A DNA stretch of 8,858 nt from positions 1 through 8,858 of the forward strand of contig NZ_CAJLUB010000074.1 in the NCBI RefSeq assembly GCF_905209685.1, in the 5' to 3' direction. Both the position numbers and the translations under genes were made by a program. Below the pieces are notes generated by a model. That model searched no databases, was not told the origin of the DNA, and saw only the letters and a list, made by a program, of their open reading frames with translations. Shown here in pieces: positions 1-6,675 of the stretch. Origin of the DNA: an uncultured Veillonella sp. (GTDB lineage: Bacteria > Bacillota > Negativicutes > Veillonellales > Veillonellaceae). Position 1 is the first letter of the stretch; each line of letters opens with the position of its first letter.

Positions 1-661
1 CACTGATAAGTGGAACTCGACGAAACTCATTTTCTGCTAAAGCACGAGCCCATTGGTAATCATCAAAATGATTTACATTGCTTAACTCCCAGCTATAGTC
101 ACTGGCATCGATAGTTTCAACATGACCAATTGTATCAAGGGCATGATGCAAAGACACATCTTCACCTGCCAGAATCGTTGGGAGTAATGATACAATGTGT
201 GGTCTATAAATCCCTGCCATTGGTTCTGGCCTGCCAGTAGCCCCCGTAGGAACAATGGCAGTCCAATTATTATGGTTCACTTGATATAACCACTCATAAT
301 ATAGGTCCATAGACATAAATGGCATATCTACAGCCATCACTGCATAAGCAGGACTAGTTCCAACGGCTAGTGCACTATAAAGGCCTCCTAGCGGACCACA
401 ACGCTCAATAGAATCCCGAACAATAGAAACTTTTTCTTTTTCATTGTTCGATAATGTATCAATAATATGTGTCTGAATGGCATGCCCTAACTGTTCATCA
501 TCACCGATAGAGATAAGAATATCGGCTACATCTGCATCTAATCCTTTACGAAGTGCATGAGATATGAGGCTTTCACCATTAATCCAGGACAATAACGCCT
601 TAGGTTGCCCCATTCGAGAACTCAAGCCCCCCGCTAAAATGATTAATCCTAATTTATTCAC
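1..661 (-). CDS. mobA: Molybdopterin guanylyltransferase MobA, partial (runs off left edge), possibly a MobA-MobB fusion
   Basis: Transfers GMP from GTP to molybdopterin to make the guanine dinucleotide form of the molybdenum cofactor, in the cytoplasm. My translation gives 220 residues with no stop before the window edge. The nucleotide-binding signature LAGGLSSRMGQPKALL lies at residues 9-24, GPLGGLYSAL at 89-98, the metal-binding DMPF at 112-115, RPEPMAGIYR at 144-153 and the late NVNHFDDY motif at 195-202. The GTG start at 661 lies inside the end of thiT; an in-frame TAG sits just upstream and the next in-frame ATG falls within the signature, so GTG is the only workable start. Only a weak AGGA precedes it, which suggests translational coupling to thiT. 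MobA is normally about 190-200 residues, and here the frame is still open at 220 with the sequence RRVPLIS, which resembles the first strand of MobB. The MobA assignment is secure; the fusion is inference. Confidence 0.9.
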   Translation of the reverse strand, partial: MNKLGLIILAGGLSSRMGQPKALLSWINGESLISHALRKGLDADVADILISIGDDEQLGHAIQTHIIDTLSNNEKEKVSIVRDSIERCGPLGGLYSALAVGTSPAYAVMAVDMPFMSMDLYYEWLYQVNHNNWTAIVPTGATGRPEPMAGIYRPHIVSLLPTILAGEDVSLHHALDTIGHVETIDASDYSWELSNVNHFDDYQWARALAENEFRRVPLIS

Positions 662-1184
662 GACGTCCTAACCCTCGTTTAACACCTTGGTATATGAATA
701 GTAAAACAACAATATTTAAAATGCCATCAGGCACCATATAAGACGCATTATAAATCATGGAGTAGATCCATGGATTTTGCCCTTGTGGGGCATAGCTAGC
801 AAACACAACGGCACCGCTCATAACAGATGCGGCCCAACGCAATGCGATACCTACAATAGAACCTGTGATAAGGCCAGAAATAGAATCTTTGAAATAACCG
901 CAAACGCCAATAACACCATAAGCTACTAGATAATCTAATATAATACTTAAATAGTGTACAGATGATTTAAAGCCTAAAATGAAATGCAAGATACCGTATA
1001 CGACGCCAGCAAAAATACCGCGAGCTCCACCCCATCGATAGGCATAAATCATGAGCGGCACTAGAGACGCAGCCTTAATAGATCCCCCCTGAGGCATATG
1101 GAAAATCGTAACAAACGATAATACTTGAGCAATTGCAATAGCTACACCTGCTTCTGCAAGCATGCGGGTTTTAGACTGATCCAT
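654..1184 (-). CDS. thiT: ThiT-like ECF transporter S component (thiamine or related compound)
   Basis: Substrate-binding membrane subunit of an energy-coupling factor transporter; the family imports thiamine together with shared EcfA/EcfT subunits, which are not in this window. The protein has 176 residues, normal for the family, and about six hydrophobic segments. Family motifs include [34 protein letters not shown] and [15 protein letters not shown]. Against the Lactococcus ThiT sequence as I remember it, the substrate-binding Tyr146 and Asn151 are kept (within YSMIYN), Glu84 is Asp (LDY), Trp133 is Phe and His125 is Ser. The start is the ATG at 1184, because AGAGGAGG (1194-1201) lies nine bases upstream; an in-frame ATG at 1208 has no such site and would put the ribosome binding site inside the gene. 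The stop overlaps the mobA start by eight bases. I see no TPP riboswitch upstream. Family is clear; the substrate is less certain because of the binding-site changes. Confidence 0.85.
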   Translation of the reverse strand: MDQSKTRMLAEAGVAIAIAQVLSFVTIFHMPQGGSIKAASLVPLMIYAYRWGGARGIFAGVVYGILHFILGFKSSVHYLSIILDYLVAYGVIGVCGYFKDSISGLITGSIVGIALRWAASVMSGAVVFASYAPQGQNPWIYSMIYNASYMVPDGILNIVVLLFIYQGVKRGLGRRE

Positions 1185-1246
1185 GTCAATCAACCTCCTC
1201 TTTACCATATATATTAAAGAATATATTATTTATACAATCTACTTGT

Positions 1247-1275
1247 ATTGTACTACAGTTCGTATCTGAGTCCAA
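1247..1275 (-). promoter_or_regulatory. Candidate promoter for thiT-mobA
   Basis: On the minus strand, TTGGAC (1270-1275) is followed after 17 bases by TACAAT (1247-1252), about 60 bases upstream of the thiT start. The -10 matches consensus at five of six positions and the -35 only at three. The region is AT-rich, so other -10-like words occur nearby and this is only the best-spaced pair. Confidence 0.35.
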
Positions 1276-1294
1276 ACAAAATATTCGGAACGTA

Positions 1295-1323
1295 TTGAAA
1301 ATTTTACGCTTCTCTTGTATAAT
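1295..1323 (+). promoter_or_regulatory. Sigma-70 type promoter of guaC
   Basis: TTGAAA (1295-1300) and a perfect TATAAT (1318-1323) are separated by exactly 17 bases. Transcription would start near 1330, giving a leader of roughly 35 bases before the guaC ATG, too short for a purine riboswitch. The position also shows that the longest open frame, which begins with the TTG of this -35 box, cannot be the translated start. Confidence 0.8.
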
Positions 1324-1366
1324 GGTACAGGTTCAATTTGTAATACTCGAAGGAGATATAGAAAAT

Positions 1367-2353
1367 ATGATTAACACAACGAACATCTTTGATTATGAAG
1401 ACGTGCAATTGATTCCTAATAAATGTATCGTAACTAGCCGCAGCGAATGTGATACACATGTTAAATTAGGTAACCGCACATTCCGTTTACCAGTAGTTCC
1501 TGCAAATATGCAAACTATTATCGACGAAGAATTGGCAGAAAAATTAGCTCGTGAAGGTTATTTCTATATCATGCATCGTTTCCAACCAGAACGTCGTATG
1601 GACTTTGTAAAACGCATGCACGACCTCAACTTATATTCTTCTATTTCCATTGGTGTAAAACCAGAAGAATTTGCTTTAGTTGATGAATTCAAAAAAGCAA
1701 ACTTAACACCTGAATACATTACAATCGATATTGCTCATGGTCACTCCAACGCAGTAATCGATATGATTCAATACATCAAAAAGAACTTGCCTGGTACATT
1801 TGTTATCGCTGGTAACGTAGGTACACCAGAAGCAGTTCGTGAACTTGAAAATGCTGGTGCAGATGCAACTAAAGTTGGTATCGGTCCTGGTAAAGTTTGT
1901 ATCACTAAATTAAAAACTGGCTTCGGTACAGGTGGTTGGCAATTGGCTGCGGTTCGCTGGTGTGCAAAAGCAGCTACTAAACCTATCATTGCTGACGGTG
2001 GTATCCGCGATCATGGCGACATTGCTAAATCTATCCGCTTTGGTGCTACTATGGTTATGATTGGTTCCCTATTCGCTGGTCATGAAGAATCTCCAGGGGA
2101 AGAAAAAATCGTTGACGGCAAAGCAGTAAAAGAATACTTTGGTTCTGCTTCTGAGTTCCAAAAAGGTGAACGCAAAAACGTAGAAGGTAAAAAAATCTTC
2201 ATCGATTCTAAAGGTTCTATCTTTGATACATTAGTTGAAATGGAACAAGATTTGCAATCTGCTATTTCTTACGCTGGTGGTACTACTCTACAAGCAATCC
2301 GCAAAGTAGACTATGTACTTGTTAAAAACTCCATCTTCAACGGTGACCGTTAA
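1367..2353 (+). CDS. guaC: GMP reductase
   Basis: Reduces GMP to IMP with NADPH and releases ammonia, letting the cell convert guanine nucleotides back to the IMP branch point. The 328-residue protein has the length of the short Firmicute type (about 325-330) and lacks the CBS domains of the related IMP dehydrogenase (about 490). It carries the N-terminal [13 protein letters not shown] motif (8-20), PANMQT (45-50), the IDIAHGHSN segment (120-128), [18 protein letters not shown] (149-166), the catalytic loop [11 protein letters not shown] with Cys178, and the ADGGI phosphate-binding motif (209-213). The start is the ATG at 1367: AAGGAG (1350-1355) precedes it with a rather long 11-base spacer, and the protein begins [12 protein letters not shown] as in relatives. 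It is the only plus-strand gene here, with its own strong promoter and terminator, so it is a single-gene unit. Confidence 0.97.
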   Translation: MINTTNIFDYEDVQLIPNKCIVTSRSECDTHVKLGNRTFRLPVVPANMQTIIDEELAEKLAREGYFYIMHRFQPERRMDFVKRMHDLNLYSSISIGVKPEEFALVDEFKKANLTPEYITIDIAHGHSNAVIDMIQYIKKNLPGTFVIAGNVGTPEAVRELENAGADATKVGIGPGKVCITKLKTGFGTGGWQLAAVRWCAKAATKPIIADGGIRDHGDIAKSIRFGATMVMIGSLFAGHEESPGEEKIVDGKAVKEYFGSASEFQKGERKNVEGKKIFIDSKGSIFDTLVEMEQDLQSAISYAGGTTLQAIRKVDYVLVKNSIFNGDR

Positions 2354-2370
2354 TACAATATTACATGTAA

Positions 2371-2400
2371 AAGCCACAGGATAAATCCTGTGGCTTTTTT
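2371..2400 (+). terminator. Rho-independent terminator of guaC
   Basis: A 12-bp stem, AAGCCACAGGAT (2371-2382) with ATCCTGTGGCTT (2385-2396), is followed directly by a run of T up to 2400. It begins 18 bases after the guaC stop. The tight centre probably opens into a loop of about six bases. Confidence 0.93.
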
Positions 2401-2447
2401 GTATGTAATCAATGTGATCTACAACATATTCGTAATAATATTACCAT

Positions 2448-2489
2448 ATTTCATAAAAATAGCCCCAAAGACATTTCGTCTTTGGGGCT
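2448..2489 (-). terminator. Rho-independent terminator of the MFS transporter gene
   Basis: Perfect 12-bp stem AGCCCCAAAGAC (2461-2472) / GTCTTTGGGGCT (2478-2489) with a five-base loop. On the minus strand it is followed by ATTTTTATG, so it serves the gene ending at 2495. The 60 bases between this and the guaC terminator are AT-rich and hold nothing else I recognise. Confidence 0.88.
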
Positions 2490-2494
2490 ATTAT

Positions 2495-3679
2495 TTAAGC
2501 TTCAGCTTCTTTTGATTTTTCCATTAACATATAAGCGTATTTACCAATACCAGCACTAACAACAAGTAATGCAGTCAGTACGATAAATGCCACTGTAAGA
2601 CTTGTGCCATGAGCAATGAAACCAATCAACGCTGGTCCCATCAAAATCCCCATATAACCAAGCATGGTAGATGTAGCCACAGCTTGTGTCATAGGAATAA
2701 CATTTTGTTCCCCCATAGCAGAGAATAAGTTTGGTACTACCATGGCTAAAGAAATACCAAGTAATAAGTATGTGTACATGGAGCCATAACCTGGTAGGAA
2801 TACAATAAGGCCCATTGCAATAGCACCTAACAAATAACCACCAATTACAACTTGTTTAGAGGTTAAATGTTTACCAATTGTATTACCAAGCAAACGACCA
2901 ATACACATAGTACCATTAAAGAGCATAACGCCCATAACGGCCTCTTCGATAACAATACCTTTATCTTCGAATAAGTATAATGCACTCCAATCCCCTACTG
3001 CGCCTTCAACCAAGTAAGATACAAAGGACAAGAGACCAAAGATAATAGCTATCGGATGGAAAGATAGTGGGCTTTTAGATTTTTTAGTAACCTTTGTATT
3101 TGGATCACTACCAAAGGTTAACATAAATTGGCTAACCACGACCATGGCAATGAATAATACGATGAGAAGTCCCCAAATACTAGCATTAACAGGTAAAGAT
3201 AATATTTTTAAAAGCACCAACAAAACACCAGCACCGGCAAAACCGCCTAAACTCCATCCACCGTGATAAGCCCCCATCAAGTGCTTTTTACTCACCTTTT
3301 CGGTCAAGATAGCTTGTAAATTAGCGGATGCACCACTAAGACCTACACCTATACCAAAGAAGAATAAAGCGGCTGTGGTCGTAGCAATTGTAGAGCACAT
3401 CGTAACAATAGCAAGAGATAACATGCCAATAAAGCTAGCTAATAAAACGACTTTCTTGCATCCAAAGTTCTCTACTAGCTTACCAGCTATGGCCATGGAC
3501 AAACAAGAACCTACACCGAGCACTAAAATCATAGAACCCAATACATCTTCACCGATACTAAGCTTTGCTTTTAAATATGGTACAAAACCAGCCCACAAGG
3601 CTGTATACATACCTGGGATAAAGAAGCCCCCAAAGGCACCACGAATATTTGCTGTTGAAATAGAAACTTGATCGCTCAT
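2495..3679 (-). CDS. Major facilitator superfamily transporter, YbjJ-like
   Basis: Inner-membrane secondary transporter of 394 residues with about twelve predicted hydrophobic segments and a basic central loop near residues 190-208 (NTKVTKKSKS). The MFS motif between the second and third helices appears as AIAGKLVENFGCKK (63-76), and the second half has EGAVGDWSALYL (225-236), a sequence I associate with the E. coli YbjJ-like branch. The substrate cannot be told from sequence; sugars or small metabolites and drug efflux are all possible. The start is the ATG at 3679, giving MSDQVSISTANIRG, with AAAGGA just upstream although the spacer is short (four bases). A longer frame from a TTG at 3736 adds a basic stretch (MRIKRAFLRRTVLEARKDV) that looks like translated leader. 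The gene ends just before its own terminator and converges with guaC. Confidence 0.85.
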   Translation of the reverse strand: MSDQVSISTANIRGAFGGFFIPGMYTALWAGFVPYLKAKLSIGEDVLGSMILVLGVGSCLSMAIAGKLVENFGCKKVVLLASFIGMLSLAIVTMCSTIATTTAALFFFGIGVGLSGASANLQAILTEKVSKKHLMGAYHGGWSLGGFAGAGVLLVLLKILSLPVNASIWGLLIVLFIAMVVVSQFMLTFGSDPNTKVTKKSKSPLSFHPIAIIFGLLSFVSYLVEGAVGDWSALYLFEDKGIVIEEAVMGVMLFNGTMCIGRLLGNTIGKHLTSKQVVIGGYLLGAIAMGLIVFLPGYGSMYTYLLLGISLAMVVPNLFSAMGEQNVIPMTQAVATSTMLGYMGILMGPALIGFIAHGTSLTVAFIVLTALLVVSAGIGKYAYMLMEKSKEAEA

Positions 3680-3798
3680 TACATCCTTTCTGGCTTCTAG
3701 AACCGTCCGGCGAAGAAAGGCCCTTTTTATCCGCAACGCACTAAAACTTGTACCTTAGCAGGAAACCATTTTAATTACATATGATTTATTATTGGAAT

Positions 3799-3827
3799 AT
3801 AATAACCCTCTTTACGAAACATGTAAA
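3799..3827 (-). promoter_or_regulatory. Candidate promoter of the MFS gene, overlapping the dcuC terminator
   Basis: On the minus strand TTTACA (3822-3827) and TATTAT (3799-3804) are 17 bases apart, each five of six to consensus. The -35 box lies in the loop side of one arm and the spacer is made of the other arm of the dcuC terminator hairpin. A transcript would have a leader of about 110 bases before the ATG at 3679. That leader (3680-3798) contains short palindromes, including AAAGGCCCTTT (3716-3726) and TTCTAGAA, but no riboswitch I recognise. Confidence 0.35.
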
Positions 3828-3834
3828 GAGGGTT
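3804..3834 (-). terminator. Terminator hairpin downstream of dcuC
   Basis: Perfect 12-bp inverted repeat AACCCTCTTTAC (3804-3815) / GTAAAGAGGGTT (3823-3834) with a seven-base loop, 20 bases past the dcuC stop. The minus-strand tail (ATTATATTCC) is only moderately T-rich. The plus-strand tail is TTTTG, but no plus-strand gene leads into it. Confidence 0.75.
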
Positions 3835-3853
3835 TTGTAAATTTAAATTAAAA

Positions 3854-5209
3854 TTAAAAAAGTATCCATATTCCTACGCAACTCGTAAGTAATGCCACAA
3901 GAACTGGCACGGCTGTGCGTTTAAGTAAATCTACGGATTTAATATGGGCCACACCTGCTACGCCGACCATTACAGGGCTGATTGGGCTGAGGAACAAACC
4001 AAGGCTAGCGCCATTTTGCATTACCAACATGGTTGTTTTGGGATCAAGGCTAAGGTTAGATACAATATTAGGTACTAATGGCACTAATGTAAATAATGGA
4101 GCTACATTGCTACCTGTTACCATACTTAAGCCTAACATACCGCCTCCAAGAACAGAGGTAAGCCCAATAGAGTTAAGAGATAATGTTTGTAGCGCACCAA
4201 CTAATGAATCAATAAGGCCGAGGCTAACTAAACCTTGTGCAAAGATTTGTCCCCCTATAATAAGAGTCACTGCATAGGAGAACTGGTTCCCCATACCTTC
4301 AAAGAAAATCGTCGTACTCTTAAGTACTGTTCTCAAATTTCGATGACGAATTAATTCAGCTAATAGAGCAATACCAAAGGCAAGCATCATAGCAAGGGTG
4401 ACATTCATCTTCACACCAGGAAAACCATATTGACTAAAGTCTAAGATAAAACACAATGGTAATAATGGGAATATCATATATAGCTTAGGTCCAATAGGAG
4501 CTTCAGGAATACTTTCAAGATCATTTACATCCATAGGGCCATCAATTCGATCTCGATATCTCTGCCACCAAAAGTGTGCTATGGCAGTCACAATAGCAAC
4601 CAAGAAATAAATTCGTAATTGGTACCCCACAAAGTAGTTTGGTACAGGTATATTTAATACCTTGGCAATCAATAAGGTAGATACAGCCCCAGGCCCTACA
4701 TCCATAAGGTGTCCTGTAGCTATAACGGCTGCCGCCCCTACTGGGCTCACGCCAAGACGGAGTAATACAGGATACATGGTGACCATCATAAGAAGAGCAA
4801 GGCTCAACGGATTAGGTACACAAATGGATAGGCCCATATTGAGTAGAAACATAAGAGCTAACACAATATACGGACGATTTAGTCGATATAAAGGACGGAT
4901 AAGTGTATGGGCGAGTCTCGTTCCTGCCCCAATATATTCCATATATTTTGCATACCCTGCACAAGTCATAATCATAAGGCCCAAATTAACTATGTTATTT
5001 GATGTCGTTATTCTTACGATATCCATGGCATCAAATATGAGAACACCTGTGGATTGGTCACCCACTAATATGGCATCAATCCAATTAGCCTCATATGCGA
5101 TGAACATCATAAGAATGCCCAAGCCGATCAAAATAGGCTGTGGTTGATAGCGCTTCATCAATAAAAAGCCTGTAATAGCAATTATGATGAGACATATAAC
5201 TATATTCAT
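3854..5209 (-). CDS. dcuC: DcuC-type anaerobic C4-dicarboxylate transporter
   Basis: Integral membrane carrier of 451 residues (E. coli DcuC is about 460) with some twelve or more hydrophobic segments and one hydrophilic loop at about 215-242. Family members exchange or export succinate, fumarate or malate during anaerobic growth. Family-like segments are GYAKYMEYIGAGTRLA (85-100), the NPLSLALLM region (133-141), GHLMDVGPGAVSTLL (166-180) and GSNVAPLFTLVP (366-377). The ATG at 5209 has GAGAGG (5215-5220) five bases upstream. It is a single-gene unit: an amidohydrolase terminator lies upstream, its own hairpin downstream, and a repeat-rich promoter region precedes it. In a succinate-forming or succinate-decarboxylating anaerobe this would be the succinate exit or entry route, which is inference. 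The related YfcC-like carriers are the main alternative. Confidence 0.78.
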   Translation of the reverse strand: MNIVICLIIIAITGFLLMKRYQPQPILIGLGILMMFIAYEANWIDAILVGDQSTGVLIFDAMDIVRITTSNNIVNLGLMIMTCAGYAKYMEYIGAGTRLAHTLIRPLYRLNRPYIVLALMFLLNMGLSICVPNPLSLALLMMVTMYPVLLRLGVSPVGAAAVIATGHLMDVGPGAVSTLLIAKVLNIPVPNYFVGYQLRIYFLVAIVTAIAHFWWQRYRDRIDGPMDVNDLESIPEAPIGPKLYMIFPLLPLCFILDFSQYGFPGVKMNVTLAMMLAFGIALLAELIRHRNLRTVLKSTTIFFEGMGNQFSYAVTLIIGGQIFAQGLVSLGLIDSLVGALQTLSLNSIGLTSVLGGGMLGLSMVTGSNVAPLFTLVPLVPNIVSNLSLDPKTTMLVMQNGASLGLFLSPISPVMVGVAGVAHIKSVDLLKRTAVPVLVALLTSCVGIWILF

Positions 5210-5264
5210 AACTACCTCTCATAGAGAATATATTAGACTGACAGCGGATTTATATCACAAATAC

Positions 5265-5330
5265 TATACTTGAATTATACTTGTATCACATCCAGCTTAT
5301 ACCTATATTATACCTATACTATACGGAAAA
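5265..5330 (-). repeat. Phased 11-bp TATAC repeat array in the dcuC upstream region
   Basis: On the plus strand TATAC begins at 5265, 5276, 5298, 5309 and 5320, that is every 11 bases, with the unit expected at 5287 degenerate (CACAT). Two adjacent units are a perfect tandem 11-mer, TTATACCTATA (5297-5307 and 5308-5318). The first two units share TATACTTG. On the minus strand, the direction of dcuC, this creates TATAAT words at 5274-5279 and 5307-5312 that could act as -10 boxes; no partner -35 stands out. The array lies 56 to 121 bases upstream of the dcuC ATG, in the gap 5210-5349. Confidence 0.7.
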
Positions 5331-5349
5331 TATAAATAAAAATACAATG

Positions 5350-5386
5350 AAACAGCACCGTTATTTTCAAAATAACGGTGCTGTTT
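5350..5386 (-). terminator. Long palindromic terminator downstream of the amidohydrolase gene
   Basis: A perfect inverted repeat with 18-base arms (5350-5367 and 5369-5386) around one central base. The core is CAGCACCGTTATTTT. It lies 15 bases after the amidohydrolase stop on the minus strand. The minus-strand tail is TTTCATTGTATTTTTATT, an interrupted T run, so termination is likely but not textbook. Confidence 0.7.
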
Positions 5387-5401
5387 ATTACTTATATTCC
5401 T

Positions 5402-6580
5402 TTATTTATGTTCTTTCAACCATGCAATAGCATATTCAGCATATACTGCTGATGCGGCTGATAGTACTGTATCATCCATATTAAATCTATTATTATGATG
5501 ATCGTAGGTAGCCTCTATTTCAGGATTTTGAATACCAATAAAAGCAAAGCATCCTGGTTTATCTTGTAAATACCATGCAAAATCTTCCCCTGGCATTACT
5601 TTACGCATTTTAGAAAGCTTATCTTTACCTAATGTATCAATAACAACGCGTTCCGCTAATTCGCTAGATTCAGGATCATTAATAGTAGGCGGTACTTTTT
5701 TTACATATTCTAATGTAGCAGTTGCCCCATAGGCTTCAGCCGTATGTTCTACTACGCGGCGTATGGATTCTACGTAATACTCTTCTTGGTCTGGATCAAA
5801 GAATCTAATGGTCCCCCCCATTTTAGCTTCACCAGGAATAACATTCCATTCAGATCCAGAGTGAATATTACCAATAGTGAGCACAAGAGAATCTAAGGCA
5901 CTCACATTACGAGACACTACGGTTTGCAAGTTCATAACGATAGCACTAGCTACTACAATGGCATCAATCGCTTGATGTGGCTGTGCACCATGACCTTGTT
6001 TACCCTTTATATTAATGGTAATCTGGCTACTTGCAGCCATGCGAGGACCTTCCTCTACGGAGATGAGGCCTGCTGGTAAGTCAATCCATACATGGCCACC
6101 AAAGATAGCATCGATTTTATCATACCAATCACCAAATTTAACGAAATCTGGCGCCCCTGCACCCGTTTCTTCAGCAGGTTGGAATGCTAAATACACATCG
6201 CCTTCGATGCGCTCTTTCATAGACATTAACATCTTAGCAGCGCCTAGCAAGATAGCCATATGACCATCATGACCACAAGCGTGCATTTTGCCTTCAGTTT
6301 CAGATTTGTAGTCTACTGTATTATGTTCATGAACAGGTAAAGCATCAATATCAGCACGCAATGCGATGGCCTTACCAGGTTTATCGCCATGGATAATACC
6401 AACTAAGCCGATGCCACGCTCAGTATCTACATGAACCTCTACGCCCATAGATTCTAATTCTTTAGCGAGCGTCTTTGTTGTTTCAAACTCTTCATTGCTC
6501 AGCTCTGGATGTTTATGGAAATATCTACGCCAATCTTGAACGTAGCCTTTATATTGTTCAATTAAATCGCGACTATGCAT
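5402..6580 (-). CDS. M20 family metallo-amidohydrolase (N-acyl amino acid or hippurate hydrolase-like)
   Basis: Cytoplasmic zinc or manganese hydrolase of 392 residues that cleaves the amide bond of N-acylated amino acids or similar compounds. The N-terminal signature is RRYFHKHPELSNEE (18-31), followed by ALRADIDALPV (73-83). Expected metal ligands are all visible: Cys102 and His104 in HACGHDGH (100-107), Glu137/Glu138 in PAEETGAGAP (135-144), His163 in GGHVW and a histidine of the HHNNRF motif (361-366). The dimerisation domain spans roughly residues 180-290, with GHGAQPHQAIDAI (196-208). The ATG at 6580 has a perfect AAGGAGG (6588-6594) seven bases upstream. A short hairpin, CCCTTG-TT-CAAGGG (6602-6615), sits before it and I find no convincing promoter. 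Being near argB and argD could hint at acetylated amino acid substrates, but it has its own terminator and sequence does not settle the substrate. Confidence 0.88.
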   Translation of the reverse strand: MHSRDLIEQYKGYVQDWRRYFHKHPELSNEEFETTKTLAKELESMGVEVHVDTERGIGLVGIIHGDKPGKAIALRADIDALPVHEHNTVDYKSETEGKMHACGHDGHMAILLGAAKMLMSMKERIEGDVYLAFQPAEETGAGAPDFVKFGDWYDKIDAIFGGHVWIDLPAGLISVEEGPRMAASSQITINIKGKQGHGAQPHQAIDAIVVASAIVMNLQTVVSRNVSALDSLVLTIGNIHSGSEWNVIPGEAKMGGTIRFFDPDQEEYYVESIRRVVEHTAEAYGATATLEYVKKVPPTINDPESSELAERVVIDTLGKDKLSKMRKVMPGEDFAWYLQDKPGCFAFIGIQNPEIEATYDHHNNRFNMDDTVLSAASAVYAEYAIAWLKEHK

Positions 6581-6630
6581 GGTATCGCCTCCTTATAAAA
6601 TCCCTTGTTCAAGGGGAATAACAGGGTAAA

Positions 6631-6667
6631 AGTAAAAGAAAACGACAGGCCACGCCATGTCGTTTTC
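6631..6667 (-). terminator. Rho-independent terminator of the small membrane protein gene
   Basis: Stem of ten base pairs, GAAAACGACA (6638-6647) with TGTCGTTTTC (6658-6667), and a further GGC/GCC pairing possible in the loop. On the minus strand it is followed by TTTTACTTTTACC. It begins eight bases past the stop of the 60-residue gene. Confidence 0.82.
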
Positions 6668-6675
6668 TCCGTTTC

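Noticed and set aside
1185..1300. TPP riboswitch upstream of the ThiT-like gene
   Set aside because: The leader after the candidate promoter is only about 60 bases and lacks the conserved TPP aptamer elements; a lone CTGAG word on the opposite strand is not enough.
1295..1366. Upstream extension of guaC starting at a TTG codon (24 extra residues)
   Set aside because: The TTG is part of the -35 box of a well-spaced promoter, so these bases are upstream of or at the transcript start; the extra residues do not resemble GMP reductase.
1324..1366. Purine riboswitch in front of guaC
   Set aside because: The predicted leader is only about 35 bases, too short for the aptamer, and no conserved loops are visible.
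3680..3736. N-terminal extension of the MFS protein from a TTG codon
   Set aside because: The added residues are basic and non-hydrophobic, the ribosome binding site lies inside the extension just before the ATG at 3679, and the shorter protein starts like its family.
4662..5147. Long plus-strand open frame (161 codons) opposite dcuC
   Set aside because: It lies wholly within the dcuC coding region, has no ribosome binding site or family resemblance, and its composition is that of an antisense shadow.
5210..5349. CRISPR-like array in the repeat-rich region before dcuC
   Set aside because: The repeats are 11-bp tandem units with no spacers and no cas genes nearby.
6602..6615. CCCTTGTTCAAGGG palindrome before the amidohydrolase gene as a terminator or operator
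   Set aside because: The six-base arms with a two-base centre make a weak hairpin and there is no T run; it is mentioned only in the gene entry.
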